Positions 1-6,338 of a DNA stretch of 7,509 bases are shown piece by piece. Origin of the DNA: Geobacter sp. GTDB lineage: Bacteria; Desulfobacterota; Desulfuromonadia; Geobacterales; Pseudopelobacteraceae. A model generated the notes under the pieces. That model saw nothing but the letters and a program-made list of their open reading frames with translations, had not been told where the DNA came from and ran no database searches. The DNA lies in assembly GCA_027346925.1 (NCBI GenBank), contig DAIERH010000109.1, positions 1 through 7,509 of the forward strand. Reading direction: 5' to 3'. The position numbers and the translations under genes were made by a program. Each line of letters starts with the position of its first letter. Position 1 is the first letter of the stretch.

Positions 1-76
1 GGCCGACCAGAAGGGCAATTCTGCTCCGCGTCAGGGCTGTTTCAATCTGCGTATGAGGATGGACTCGGGCAATCAT
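1..76 (-). CDS. N-terminus of a probable AAA-type (DUF4143-like) ATPase, cut by the left edge
   Basis: Only the first 25 codons are present; the gene continues past base 1. The peptide starts MIARVHPHTQ and ends with IALLVG, the hydrophobic strand that in the AAA_14/DUF4143 ATP-binding family directly precedes the Walker A loop (usually GPRQxGKT). The pattern of a short basic start, an amphipathic helix, then a hydrophobic strand ending in G about 25 residues in fits that family closely, but the P-loop itself lies outside the window. No Shine-Dalgarno sequence is visible before the ATG at 76, and the upstream DNA is very AT-rich. Members of this family are often stand-alone genes of unclear role, some linked to toxin-antitoxin or defence loci; nothing here decides the function. 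The start and the reading frame are reasonable, and the family call is tentative. Confidence 0.45.
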   Translation of the reverse strand, partial: MIARVHPHTQIETALTRSRIALLVG

Positions 77-118
77 GAAACGATTTTACCATGAAAATCA
101 AAAATTTAAATATCAAAT

Positions 119-130
119 TTCATGCATGAA
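119..130. repeat. 12-bp perfect palindrome TTCATGCATGAA
   Basis: The sequence TTCATGCATGAA equals its own reverse complement. It lies in the AT-rich spacer upstream of the minus-strand ATPase gene and downstream of its candidate promoter. It could be an operator half-site pair or a chance palindrome; no second copy was noticed in the window. Confidence 0.35.
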
Positions 131-166
131 GCCACAGCCATTAGTGGGAACAAGAGGGGATCGATG

Positions 167-191
167 ATTATACTGCGGAAGTGGCTGTCAA
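167..191 (-). promoter_or_regulatory. Promoter-like elements with an unusually short spacer, upstream of the ATPase gene
   Basis: On the minus strand a perfect TATAAT (172 to 167) follows a perfect TTGACA (191 to 186), but only 13 nt separate them, against the normal 16-18 nt. The TATAAT may work with a poorer -35 box further upstream, or the pair may be fortuitous. It would give a leader of about 80 nt for the gene starting at 76. It lies downstream of the stop codon of the MCE gene, which reads in the same direction. Confidence 0.25.
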
Positions 192-231
192 ATACCCTGA
201 AACGCCGCAACGCCTGGCATGAATTACCCTT

Positions 232-1281
232 TCAAAAGAGCGTCCCCACCACGCTGCCGATCACCGAGATCGGTCCCGTGTCCTGCAGCCCCTCCATGGC
301 CTTCTCGGTCTTCTTCAGCGTGGACAGGGCGTCGCGGTAGAGCTTGTCGTCGTTAACCAGCTTGCCCACCGTGCCCTGCCCCTCGTTGATCTTGCGGGTG
401 ATCTCCTTCAGGTTGGCCATGGTCTCGTGCAACTCGTTGTACAGGGCCGGGTCGTTGACCAGCTTGCCGACCGTCCCCTCCCCCTTGTTGATGCGCTGGG
501 CAATCTCGGAGACGTTCTTCATGCTGTCGTTCATCCCCTTGACGGCGGCGAAGCCCTGGTCATACAGTTCGTCCTGGGTGAGAAGCTTGCCAAGCGTCCC
601 CTCGCCCCGTTCCAGCCTGGCGCTCACCTGGCGCAGACTGCCGGTCAGGGCGGTGGCGTTGGCGTACAGGGCCTTGTCGTTCAGCAACATGGCCAGTGAG
701 CCGTCGCCGTGATCGATCTTGGCGGTGATTTGGGCCAGGCCGGTCAGCGACTCCTTGATCGCGGCGCGGTTTTCGTCCAGCATGGCGGCGATCTTGCCCA
801 TGACCTCGTTCTGGTTGCGGTTCAGGTCGAGGATCATCTGCTTGGCCTCCTTGGTCAAGCCGCCCACGCTGTCCATGATGGCATCCACACCCGACGATTC
901 GGTGCTTGTCACCGTACTCCCCGGCGGCAGGTCGGGACTGGCGGGAGAACCGAAGGAAAGCCCCAGGAACTGACCCCCCAGCATGCTGGACATGCGGATG
1001 CCGGCCACGGTGTCCTTTTTAACGTGCGTGCCCGGCTTGACCTCGAAATCCACCCTCACCCGGCTGTCCATGATGGAGATCCGCGTGATCGTTCCCACGT
1101 CCACCCCGGCCAGCTTGACGGCATCCCCCTGCTTGAGGCCGGTGGATGACGCCAGGAAGGTGGTGTAGGCCACGCCGTGGTCGAACAGTTTCCAACGGTT
1201 GCCCGTCTCCAGCATCAGGCCGAGCAGGACGAGGCTCAGGATGAAAAACATCCCGACTTTGGCTTCATTGGTGTGGGTCAT
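232..1281 (-). CDS. MCE/MlaD-family lipid-transport substrate-binding protein with four C-terminal repeats
   Basis: The predicted 349-residue protein has one N-terminal membrane anchor (about residues 10-25) with only a short cytoplasmic tail, then an MCE domain (about 36-112) with the typical segments STGLKQGDAVKLAGVDVGTI and SSMLGGQFLGL. MCE proteins such as MlaD form periplasmic hexameric rings that bind and move phospholipids or other lipids for an MlaFE-type ABC transporter. After the domain comes a long helical, coiled-coil-prone region carrying four copies of a motif like INKGEGTVGKLVNDPALY (about residues 189-206, 223-240, 264-281, 298-315). The protein ends in a hydrophobic Gly/Ser-rich tail, GPISVIGSVVGTLF. 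The start at 1281 was chosen because GGAGAG lies about 8 nt upstream and the anchor then falls at the usual position; the frame stays open up to 1338. No permease or ATPase partner is adjacent, so partners must be encoded elsewhere. Family call is secure; the cargo is unknown. Confidence 0.9.
   Translation of the reverse strand: MTHTNEAKVGMFFILSLVLLGLMLETGNRWKLFDHGVAYTTFLASSTGLKQGDAVKLAGVDVGTITRISIMDSRVRVDFEVKPGTHVKKDTVAGIRMSSMLGGQFLGLSFGSPASPDLPPGSTVTSTESSGVDAIMDSVGGLTKEAKQMILDLNRNQNEVMGKIAAMLDENRAAIKESLTGLAQITAKIDHGDGSLAMLLNDKALYANATALTGSLRQVSARLERGEGTLGKLLTQDELYDQGFAAVKGMNDSMKNVSEIAQRINKGEGTVGKLVNDPALYNELHETMANLKEITRKINEGQGTVGKLVNDDKLYRDALSTLKKTEKAMEGLQDTGPISVIGSVVGTLF
337..717 (-). repeat. 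Four protein-level repeats inside the MCE gene
   Basis: The repeats are encoded at 664-717, 562-615, 439-492 and 337-390, each 18 codons long, with consensus (I/L)xxGxGTxGKLxNDxxLY. Repeat-to-repeat distances are 34, 41 and 34 residues; the middle distance is longer by exactly 7 residues, one heptad of a coiled coil. The first copy (DHGDGSLAMLLNDKALY) is the most diverged. Repeated units of this kind are seen in long MCE proteins of Geobacter-like bacteria, but their role is not established. Confidence 0.85.
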
Positions 1282-1367
1282 CGCTGCATCTCTCCGTATC
1301 CTTTTCTGCACAACGCCAGACTTGAGATGGACGGCCAACGCTCAATCATGGCGTCGCGTTTATGGCG

Positions 1368-1397
1368 TTTACTTCGGCCGGATACCTGCTGTATACT
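1368..1397 (+). promoter_or_regulatory. Candidate sigma70-type promoter for moeA
   Basis: TTTACT (1368-1373) and TATACT (1392-1397) are separated by 18 nt, matching the consensus at 4/6 and 5/6 positions. Transcription would start near 1404 and give a leader of roughly 95 nt before the moeA start at 1500. The predicted transcript would run through the minus-strand promoter at 1427-1454. Confidence 0.4.
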
Positions 1398-1426
1398 AAT
1401 TCCTGCCTGGCGCACGCCGATTGCCC

Positions 1427-1454
1427 ATTATACGGATACATTTCCCGCTGGCAA
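1427..1454 (-). promoter_or_regulatory. Candidate sigma70-type promoter for the MCE gene
   Basis: On the minus strand, TTGCCA (1454 to 1449) and a perfect TATAAT (1432 to 1427) are separated by 16 nt, matching consensus at 5/6 and 6/6 positions. Transcription would begin near 1420 and give a leader of about 140 nt before the MCE start at 1281. It is the strongest promoter-like match in the divergent spacer, and it sits downstream of the moeA promoter candidate, so the two transcripts would overlap at their 5' ends. Confidence 0.5.
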
Positions 1455-1499
1455 CAAGTAATGCGCAGGCAGACCGAACGAACGCCAGGAGCCGCCATC

Positions 1500-2720
1500 A
1501 TGCTTTCATTCCAGCAAGCCCGACAGACCATCCTTGAGAACGCCCCCCCCCTGGGAACCGAACTGATCAGCCTGGTTGACGCCGTCGGCCGGGTGCTGGC
1601 GGAGCATGTCAGTGCGCCGTGGGATATGCCGCTGTGGGACAACTCGGCCATGGACGGCTATGCGGTCCGCACCGTCGACTGCGCTCAGCCTCCCTGCCGG
1701 CTCAAGGTGACCGGCTATATCCCGGCCGGCGGCTTGGCCAGCGGGATGGCGCTCAATCCCGGCTGCGCGATCCGCATCATGACCGGCGCACCGCTCCCGT
1801 CCGGGGCCGATGCGGTGGTGCCGGTGGAGGAGACCGAGGAAACCTCGGGCGAACAAGTCACCATCGGGGCCGCGGTCAAGGAGCGCCAGCACATCCGTTT
1901 CCGCGGCGAGGACGTCCCGGCCGGCGAACGGGTCATGGCGGCCGGAACGGTGATCCGTTCCCCCGAGGTGAGCATGCTGGCATCTTTTGGCCGTGCCCTG
2001 GTGCCGGTCTACCGCCGGCCGGTGGTGGCGGTGCTTTCCACCGGCGACGAGCTGATCGAGATGGGCAGGACGCCGGGCGCCGGCGAGATCGTCAACAGCA
2101 ACACCCTCGCGTTGGCGGCGGCGGTACGTGAGGCCGGTGCCATACCGCGCATCATCGGAATCGCCCGCGACAACCGCGAGAGTCACCGGGAGAAACTCGC
2201 CGAGGGCTTGCAGGCAGATGTGCTTGTGACCTCGGCCGGGGTCTCGGCCGGCGACCGCGACCTGGTGCGGATCGTGCTGGAGGAGTTGGGGGTCAAGCAG
2301 GTCTTCTGGAAGGTCGGCATCAAGCCGGGCAAGCCGACGGCCTTCGGACTCAAGGACGGCAGGCCGGTCTTCTCGCTCCCCGGCAATCCGGTCTCCAGCC
2401 TGATCACCTTCGAGGAGTTCGTCAGGCCGGCCCTCTTGCGCATGATGGGGCATGACCGGGTCATCCGGCCCACCTTCAGGGCCGTGCTGCGCGAGGATGT
2501 CAAAAACAGGGAAAGCGACCGGACGGTCTTTCTGCGTATACGGCTGGAACGCGAGGGGGAACGCTACTTCGCCTCGACCTCGGGCAAACAGCAGACCGGT
2601 TTCCTCAAGACCATGGTGAATGCCGCAGCGATTGCCGCCATCCCCCCAGGACGGGCCTTTCTGGCCGCCGGCGACGAGGTGGACGTGCACTTCTTCGGCA
2701 GTTATATCGAGTTGGTGTAG
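1500..2720 (+). CDS. moeA: Molybdopterin molybdenumtransferase MoeA
   Basis: MoeA inserts molybdate into adenylylated molybdopterin (the MogA product) to make active molybdenum cofactor in the cytoplasm. The 406-residue product is close to the usual length of about 410. Recognisable family blocks in order are DNSAMDGYAVR (47-57), RIMTGAPLPSGADAVVPVEE (92-111), RGED (135-138), STGDEL (180-185), GEIVNSN (195-201), TSAGVSAGDRD (244-254), KPGKPTAFG (275-283) and SLPGNPVSS (292-300). They cover domains III, I and II, followed by the C-terminal beta domain IV ending in IELV. The start at 1500 has AGGAG 8 nt upstream; the frame is open back to 1362, but those extra residues do not look like MoeA. 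It stands alone here, with no moaA, mogA, moeB or molybdate transporter next to it, and diverges from the MCE gene. Whether it serves molybdenum or tungsten enzymes cannot be told from the sequence. Confidence 0.96.
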   Translation: MLSFQQARQTILENAPPLGTELISLVDAVGRVLAEHVSAPWDMPLWDNSAMDGYAVRTVDCAQPPCRLKVTGYIPAGGLASGMALNPGCAIRIMTGAPLPSGADAVVPVEETEETSGEQVTIGAAVKERQHIRFRGEDVPAGERVMAAGTVIRSPEVSMLASFGRALVPVYRRPVVAVLSTGDELIEMGRTPGAGEIVNSNTLALAAAVREAGAIPRIIGIARDNRESHREKLAEGLQADVLVTSAGVSAGDRDLVRIVLEELGVKQVFWKVGIKPGKPTAFGLKDGRPVFSLPGNPVSSLITFEEFVRPALLRMMGHDRVIRPTFRAVLREDVKNRESDRTVFLRIRLEREGERYFASTSGKQQTGFLKTMVNAAAIAAIPPGRAFLAAGDEVDVHFFGSYIELV

Positions 2721-2761
2721 CGAGCGGCGGAGAGGGGGTTATGACCGATAAACCCTGAAAG

Positions 2762-2863
2762 CTGTTGACTCACGGCACAAAGAACACACCGAAATGGTAT
2801 CCGCAAAAACGAGATACGTATTTAGTCTTCCTTAGTGATCTTCGTGGCTTTGTGCGATAACAG
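2762..2863. repeat. Imperfect inverted repeat with degenerate 9-bp units between convergent genes
   Basis: The left arm has CTGTT (2762-2766) and GCACAAAG (2775-2782); the right arm has the complements CTTTGTGC (2848-2855) and AACAG (2859-2863). The right arm also reads as near-tandem units of about 9 bp ending in GTG (CCTTAGTG, TCTTCGTG, GCTTTGTG), with weaker complements on the left. The right arm is followed by TTGTTTTTGT, so the structure could help end moeA transcription, although the loop of about 65 nt is too long for a classic terminator. The spacer 2721-2928 shows no credible gene. This may be a dispersed intergenic repeat rather than a gene-specific signal. Confidence 0.45.
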
Positions 2864-2928
2864 TTGTTTTTGTCTAGGTAAACTCTCCGCGCAGCCGGAG
2901 GTTGGGACAATCTGCCGTATGTCCGCCC

Positions 2929-3843
2929 TTACCGGGAAATATCCTCCGGCAGGCCGCGCTTCTGCTTCAGTACCACGTGGAGCTTCTCCATGCTTACCCG
3001 GGCGGTGAGCTTTTTTTTCTTCAAGATCCGCAAGGCCTCCTCCCTATCGTCGCGGTGCGCCTCGGCAAACACCCTGCCGTTGCGGATGCCGATTTTGACC
3101 GGCTGATTCACTATCTGCACGGATGTTCCCGTCTTCACCCGTTGGTACAGTTGCACGATGTCTTCGGGATAAAGGTGGATGCATCCGTGACTGACTCTCC
3201 TGCCGATGCCGTAGGGGCGGTCGGTGCCATGAATGAGCACCGTACCGATGGATAGCCGCAGGGCGTGAGTACCGAGTGGATTGTCGGGCCCTGGAGGCAC
3301 GACGGCGGGAAGCTCCGGTTTCTGCGCACGGATGGAGGCTGGCACATGCCACGCCGGATTTACGATTTTCTCGATGATGCGGTACCTCCCGGTGGGTGTG
3401 TCCCACCCCTCGTCACCGATGCCCACGGGGAAGGTCTCGATCATTTCCCTGGCGCGGGGGTGAAAATAGTAGAGGCGCATCTCCGCCACGTTGATGACGA
3501 TCCCCCGCCGCACCGGAACATCAGGAAGTATCCATTGCGTTGGAACCAGGACCGTTACGCCAGTTTCAGGAACGAACGGATCCACCCCTTCATTCGCGGC
3601 GCTTATCCCGTTGTAGCCAACATCAAAGCGCCGGGCCATTTCTATGAGGGAATCGTCCTCTTTCACCACCTCCACGTGGATGGTGCCGATAATATCCCCC
3701 TCAATTCTGTACGAGGCCGCATCCGCGGGGAGCACGCCGGCCGTTGCGGTCAGAAACAGTGCAAGCGCATATCCCCCCGCGGCTTTTACCGCATATGAAA
3801 GACACAGCCATCGTCTGTTGTCGCGAGAGGAACCCGTTCCCAT
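2929..3843 (-). CDS. LysM plus YkuD-domain L,D-transpeptidase (ErfK/YbiS type)
   Basis: This predicted periplasmic enzyme acts on peptidoglycan stem peptides, either making 3-3 cross-links or attaching a protein to the wall, as ErfK/YbiS/YcfS do with Braun lipoprotein in E. coli. The 304 residues comprise a basic N-terminus, a hydrophobic signal segment (about 22-38) with a plausible cleavage after ADA (41-43), a LysM-like domain (about 56-102) ending in the family-typical PTQWILPD, and a YkuD catalytic domain (about 113-247) with VLIHGTDRPYGIG and the catalytic SHGC; His205, His219 and Cys221 are all present. A basic tail of about 55 residues follows, with a KKKK run. The start at 3843 has AGGAGGAG 6 nt upstream, overlapping the stop codon of the preceding gene, so translation of the two is probably coupled. 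Last gene of the minus-strand operon. The intact motif predicts an active enzyme; the acceptor is unknown. Confidence 0.93.
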   Translation of the reverse strand: MGTGSSRDNRRWLCLSYAVKAAGGYALALFLTATAGVLPADAASYRIEGDIIGTIHVEVVKEDDSLIEMARRFDVGYNGISAANEGVDPFVPETGVTVLVPTQWILPDVPVRRGIVINVAEMRLYYFHPRAREMIETFPVGIGDEGWDTPTGRYRIIEKIVNPAWHVPASIRAQKPELPAVVPPGPDNPLGTHALRLSIGTVLIHGTDRPYGIGRRVSHGCIHLYPEDIVQLYQRVKTGTSVQIVNQPVKIGIRNGRVFAEAHRDDREEALRILKKKKLTARVSMEKLHVVLKQKRGLPEDISR

Positions 3844-3855
3844 ATCACACTCCTC

Positions 3856-4995
3856 CTACTTCAACCATATCTTGAAGTAGCTGAAGGGGGGGGTGCGCAA
3901 ATCCTCGCCATGGTTGAAACGGGGCATGCGTTCTATCTGGGAGGCGGTGAAGTAAAGAAAGTTATCGTAGGAAATGGCCATGCTGTCGGGCCAATGAATG
4001 TGCTCGTCCCGAACGATCGTCGTGATCGTTCCGTCCGGGCGGTACCGCTTGATGGAGTTTTCCTCCAGAGACGTAAGGTAGAGGTTGCCGGCCGCGTCCA
4101 TCACCATGCCGTCAACCGCCCCGATTTCCGTCAACCGCTCCACATGCTGCGCCAATTGGGCCTCGGGGAGCGCGGCATCCCTCAGGAAGGCGGTCTTGAT
4201 GCGGTAGAGGGTCCGGGCGGTCAGGGCGTGGAAGTACAGGTATTCTCCCTCGGTATCGACTGCAAGGCCATCCGCGTGGATCTGCGGCACGCCCCCCTGT
4301 TCGTCGCGCAGTTCCTTGCCTTCGATCACCGGGACATAGCCGGGTTCGGCCTTGGTGGAAGGGTGGTCGTACAGCAGACGCCGGGCGGCGCCGCTTTTCA
4401 GGTCAACGACCACGATAGCCCCTGCCCCGGAATCGGTGATGTAGGCCACGTCACCGCGGGGATCGGTACGGACGTCGTTCAGGTAGCTGGCGGCGGGCGC
4501 CACGGCCGCATCAAAGTGGATGACCCGCTCGACCCGATTCGTGGCCAGGTTGACCTGCAGCAGCTTGGCACCGCCCGGCACCACCCCCTTGAATCCGGGG
4601 GATGCCGGATCGAGGATCCAGAGACTGTTGCCGGCGTCGGCAAAAACGCTCTGGACGCAAATGAAATGGGCCTCGGGATGCCCCTTCTCATCTTTTCCCC
4701 AGCGGTTCCAATCGGCATCGGGATAGGGGCGCAGCGAGCCGTCCGGCAGCACCTCGGCTACGGAGTAGAGCGGGTCCTTGTCCCAGCGGGGGAAATTGAC
4801 AAAGACCCTTCCCTCCACGGACACGGCAATTCCGGTTGCCTGATCGCTGAAGAAGGGGTATTCGAACAGGGCGCCCCGCACCGCTGGCGGAGCAACCGCG
4901 TAACTTATGGGGTTTGTCACGCAACCCGAGAAGAAGAGCGCCATGAATGCACACGCAGTGCGCAGCAGAACGCCAACTCTTGGTATGGCTGGCAT
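3856..4995 (-). CDS. Lipoprotein of the major royal jelly protein / yellow family
   Basis: The 379-residue product starts with a signal segment ending in a lipobox-like LFFSGC, so Cys25 is the likely lipidation site. The rest matches the bacterial royal-jelly/yellow family, a six-bladed beta-propeller fold, along its length: GIAVSVEGRVFVNFPRW (55-71), SVAEV (78-82), DADWNRWG (93-100), VQSVFAD (114-120), LWILDPASPG (125-134), SYLNDVRTDP (170-179), AYITDSGAGAIVVVDL (184-199), YRIKTAFLRD (264-273), DGMVMDAAGNLYLTS (295-309) and WPDSMAIS (335-342). Insect yellow proteins act in pigmentation and ligand binding; bacterial members have no settled function, and a lactonase-like or ligand-binding role is only a guess. 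The start at 4995 has GGAGG 6 nt upstream. It sits 18 nt after the YfdX-like gene and 12 nt before the transpeptidase gene, so it is co-transcribed. The family call is firm; lipidation is probable because the position -3 Phe is unusual. Confidence 0.9.
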   Translation of the reverse strand: MPAIPRVGVLLRTACAFMALFFSGCVTNPISYAVAPPAVRGALFEYPFFSDQATGIAVSVEGRVFVNFPRWDKDPLYSVAEVLPDGSLRPYPDADWNRWGKDEKGHPEAHFICVQSVFADAGNSLWILDPASPGFKGVVPGGAKLLQVNLATNRVERVIHFDAAVAPAASYLNDVRTDPRGDVAYITDSGAGAIVVVDLKSGAARRLLYDHPSTKAEPGYVPVIEGKELRDEQGGVPQIHADGLAVDTEGEYLYFHALTARTLYRIKTAFLRDAALPEAQLAQHVERLTEIGAVDGMVMDAAGNLYLTSLEENSIKRYRPDGTITTIVRDEHIHWPDSMAISYDNFLYFTASQIERMPRFNHGEDLRTPPFSYFKIWLK

Positions 4996-5013
4996 GGAGG
5001 TCCTCCCTTTGAG

Positions 5014-6303
5014 CTACATCTTCTGGACTAGTTTGCCAAGGTAGATTCTCTGAATCAAGTCGCTCAGCCGCAATCCAAGGGATTCGTAACTGCCCCGAGT
5101 CCGGCTGTCGTTACGTTCCGGGTTGGCCTTCAGCGCCAGGATATCCTTATCAAGTCCACGCATGCTGTTTTTGGCAGCATCATCGGCAAGTGGGTTATGT
5201 AGGGCCTTTTTCAGGTAGGAATCGGCTTTGTCCAGTTCCTCCGCAGCCTTGTCCGGCTCCCCCGCGGTCACTTGGTAGGTTTCCGCATAGCTCACATGCA
5301 GTTTGGCCTCGATCAGATCGTTGTCCTCGCCAAGGGTTGTTTCCGCCCTATCCCAGCCAGCGGCGAGGTACTCGGCCGACCGCTCGGCAAGAGCCTTGCT
5401 TCGTCCCCAGATGCCTTTCAACGCCAAGTCCACTCCGGTCTCTCTGGAATTAAGCTTGCCTTCGAACGCGGCAACTTCCCTGGAAAGCCTTCCAGCCTCT
5501 TGCTGTTCACGTTTGTTACCGGATCTGGCCGCCTTTTCCAGATTACGATGCGCCTGCTCCAGCTGTTTTCTGGTCTCACCCGTTCTGGAAGCGGAATAAT
5601 TTTTAAAAGCCAGCCAGAGGTTGTTCTTTGCCTGAAAAAGTGGTGATCCCACCGCCATGGAGATGGCCTGTGCCCGCTGTTCCGCGATGCTCAAGGATTT
5701 GTCGGCGTTCCTCGCGTCCTTTCCGGCAAGATATGTTTGCGCCTTGTCGATGTATTTCTCGACCGATAGCAGGGGAAGTTCCACCTCCATGATCATCAAA
5801 GACCTGTCTGCCAGTTTCAGCTCCCGTTGTGCTCCGGTTTTGTCACTATTTTCCAGGTAAACCCTGGCCTTGTCGAGATGTTGCCTGGCCCAATCGGTCG
5901 GCATATAGATGTCGATCGCATCAAGCGCAGCGTATATCGGCGGAAGGTCGGCCACGACGCGCCGAGGGGGCTCGTATTCCAAATGGGTGCGGGCCACACC
6001 GATCAGGTTCTTGGCAACAGCGGTTGACAGGTCCTGGTGAATGGCGTGAGCCAAGCGTTCCGCTTCAGCCAATTCATGGCGCGCCCGGGTGTACTCTTTC
6101 CGGCGGATGTCGGCCCGGGCCCGGGCCAGGTTCACTAGCGCCACTGCTGTCGTTTTTTGAATGGTGGACTCTTCCCGCGGCAAAACATCCGGGAACATCC
6201 CAGCTTGCTCATTTTGGGGCGGCTGGGCAAAGGAAATGCCACCCCCAAATACCGTGGCGAATATGATCAGGCAGATCGTAACGGCCGGCCCTGTGGTTTT
6301 CAT
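5014..6303 (-). CDS. YfdX-like exported helical protein with a long C-terminal extension
   Basis: The 429-residue product has a clear signal peptide (MKTTGPAVTI start, cleavage near SFA-Q at 26/27) and then almost only alpha helix, rich in Ala, Glu, Lys and Arg. Residues about 50-235 resemble YfdX-family proteins: paired helices with KEYTRARHELAEAERLA, then a linker PPIYAALDAIDIY, HLDKARVYLENSDKTGAQ, and MEVELPLLSVEKYIDKAQTY. E. coli YfdX is a periplasmic protein under EvgA control linked to acid stress; that role is not shown here. Residues about 236-429 are further helices with TPR-like spacing (for example DKAAEELDKADSYLKKAL) that I do not recognise. The start at 6303 was chosen for the signal peptide and GGAAGGGG 9 nt upstream. 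A start at 6342 would overlap the previous stop as ATGA and add 13 residues, and cannot be excluded. Second gene of the operon. The family call is moderate, from pattern memory. Confidence 0.7.
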   Translation of the reverse strand: MKTTGPAVTICLIIFATVFGGGISFAQPPQNEQAGMFPDVLPREESTIQKTTAVALVNLARARADIRRKEYTRARHELAEAERLAHAIHQDLSTAVAKNLIGVARTHLEYEPPRRVVADLPPIYAALDAIDIYMPTDWARQHLDKARVYLENSDKTGAQRELKLADRSLMIMEVELPLLSVEKYIDKAQTYLAGKDARNADKSLSIAEQRAQAISMAVGSPLFQAKNNLWLAFKNYSASRTGETRKQLEQAHRNLEKAARSGNKREQQEAGRLSREVAAFEGKLNSRETGVDLALKGIWGRSKALAERSAEYLAAGWDRAETTLGEDNDLIEAKLHVSYAETYQVTAGEPDKAAEELDKADSYLKKALHNPLADDAAKNSMRGLDKDILALKANPERNDSRTRGSYESLGLRLSDLIQRIYLGKLVQKM

Positions 6304-6338
6304 ATGCGCGCACCCCTTCCATGGATGGTTGCGGACCA

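Noticed and set aside
1282..1338. 19-residue N-terminal extension of the MCE protein
   Set aside because: It would put a basic stretch before the membrane anchor, and the internal ATG at 1281 has a proper SD and gives the usual MCE N-terminus.
1362..1499. 46-residue N-terminal extension of MoeA
   Set aside because: MoeA homologues begin near MLSFQQA; the extension covers the promoter region and the ATG at 1500 has AGGAG at the right distance.
1506..2690. 394-codon open frame on the minus strand opposite moeA
   Set aside because: It is antisense to an unmistakable MoeA, its product is full of His, Arg, Asp and Gly in the manner of GC-rich shadow frames, and it has no recognisable domain.
2733..2755. 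Possible rho-independent terminator just after moeA
   Set aside because: The stem AGGGGGTTAT/ATAAACCCT has a mismatch and a bulge and is not followed by a T-tract.
2885..2900. CTCCG/CGGAG hairpin after the leftward operon
   Set aside because: The five-pair stem with a 6-nt loop is followed on the minus strand only by AGTTTACC, too weak a T-tract to call a terminator.
3910..5031. 373-codon open frame on the plus strand opposite the royal-jelly-type gene
   Set aside because: The minus strand has the family match, signal peptide and SD; the plus-strand translation has none of these and is a shadow of high GC content.
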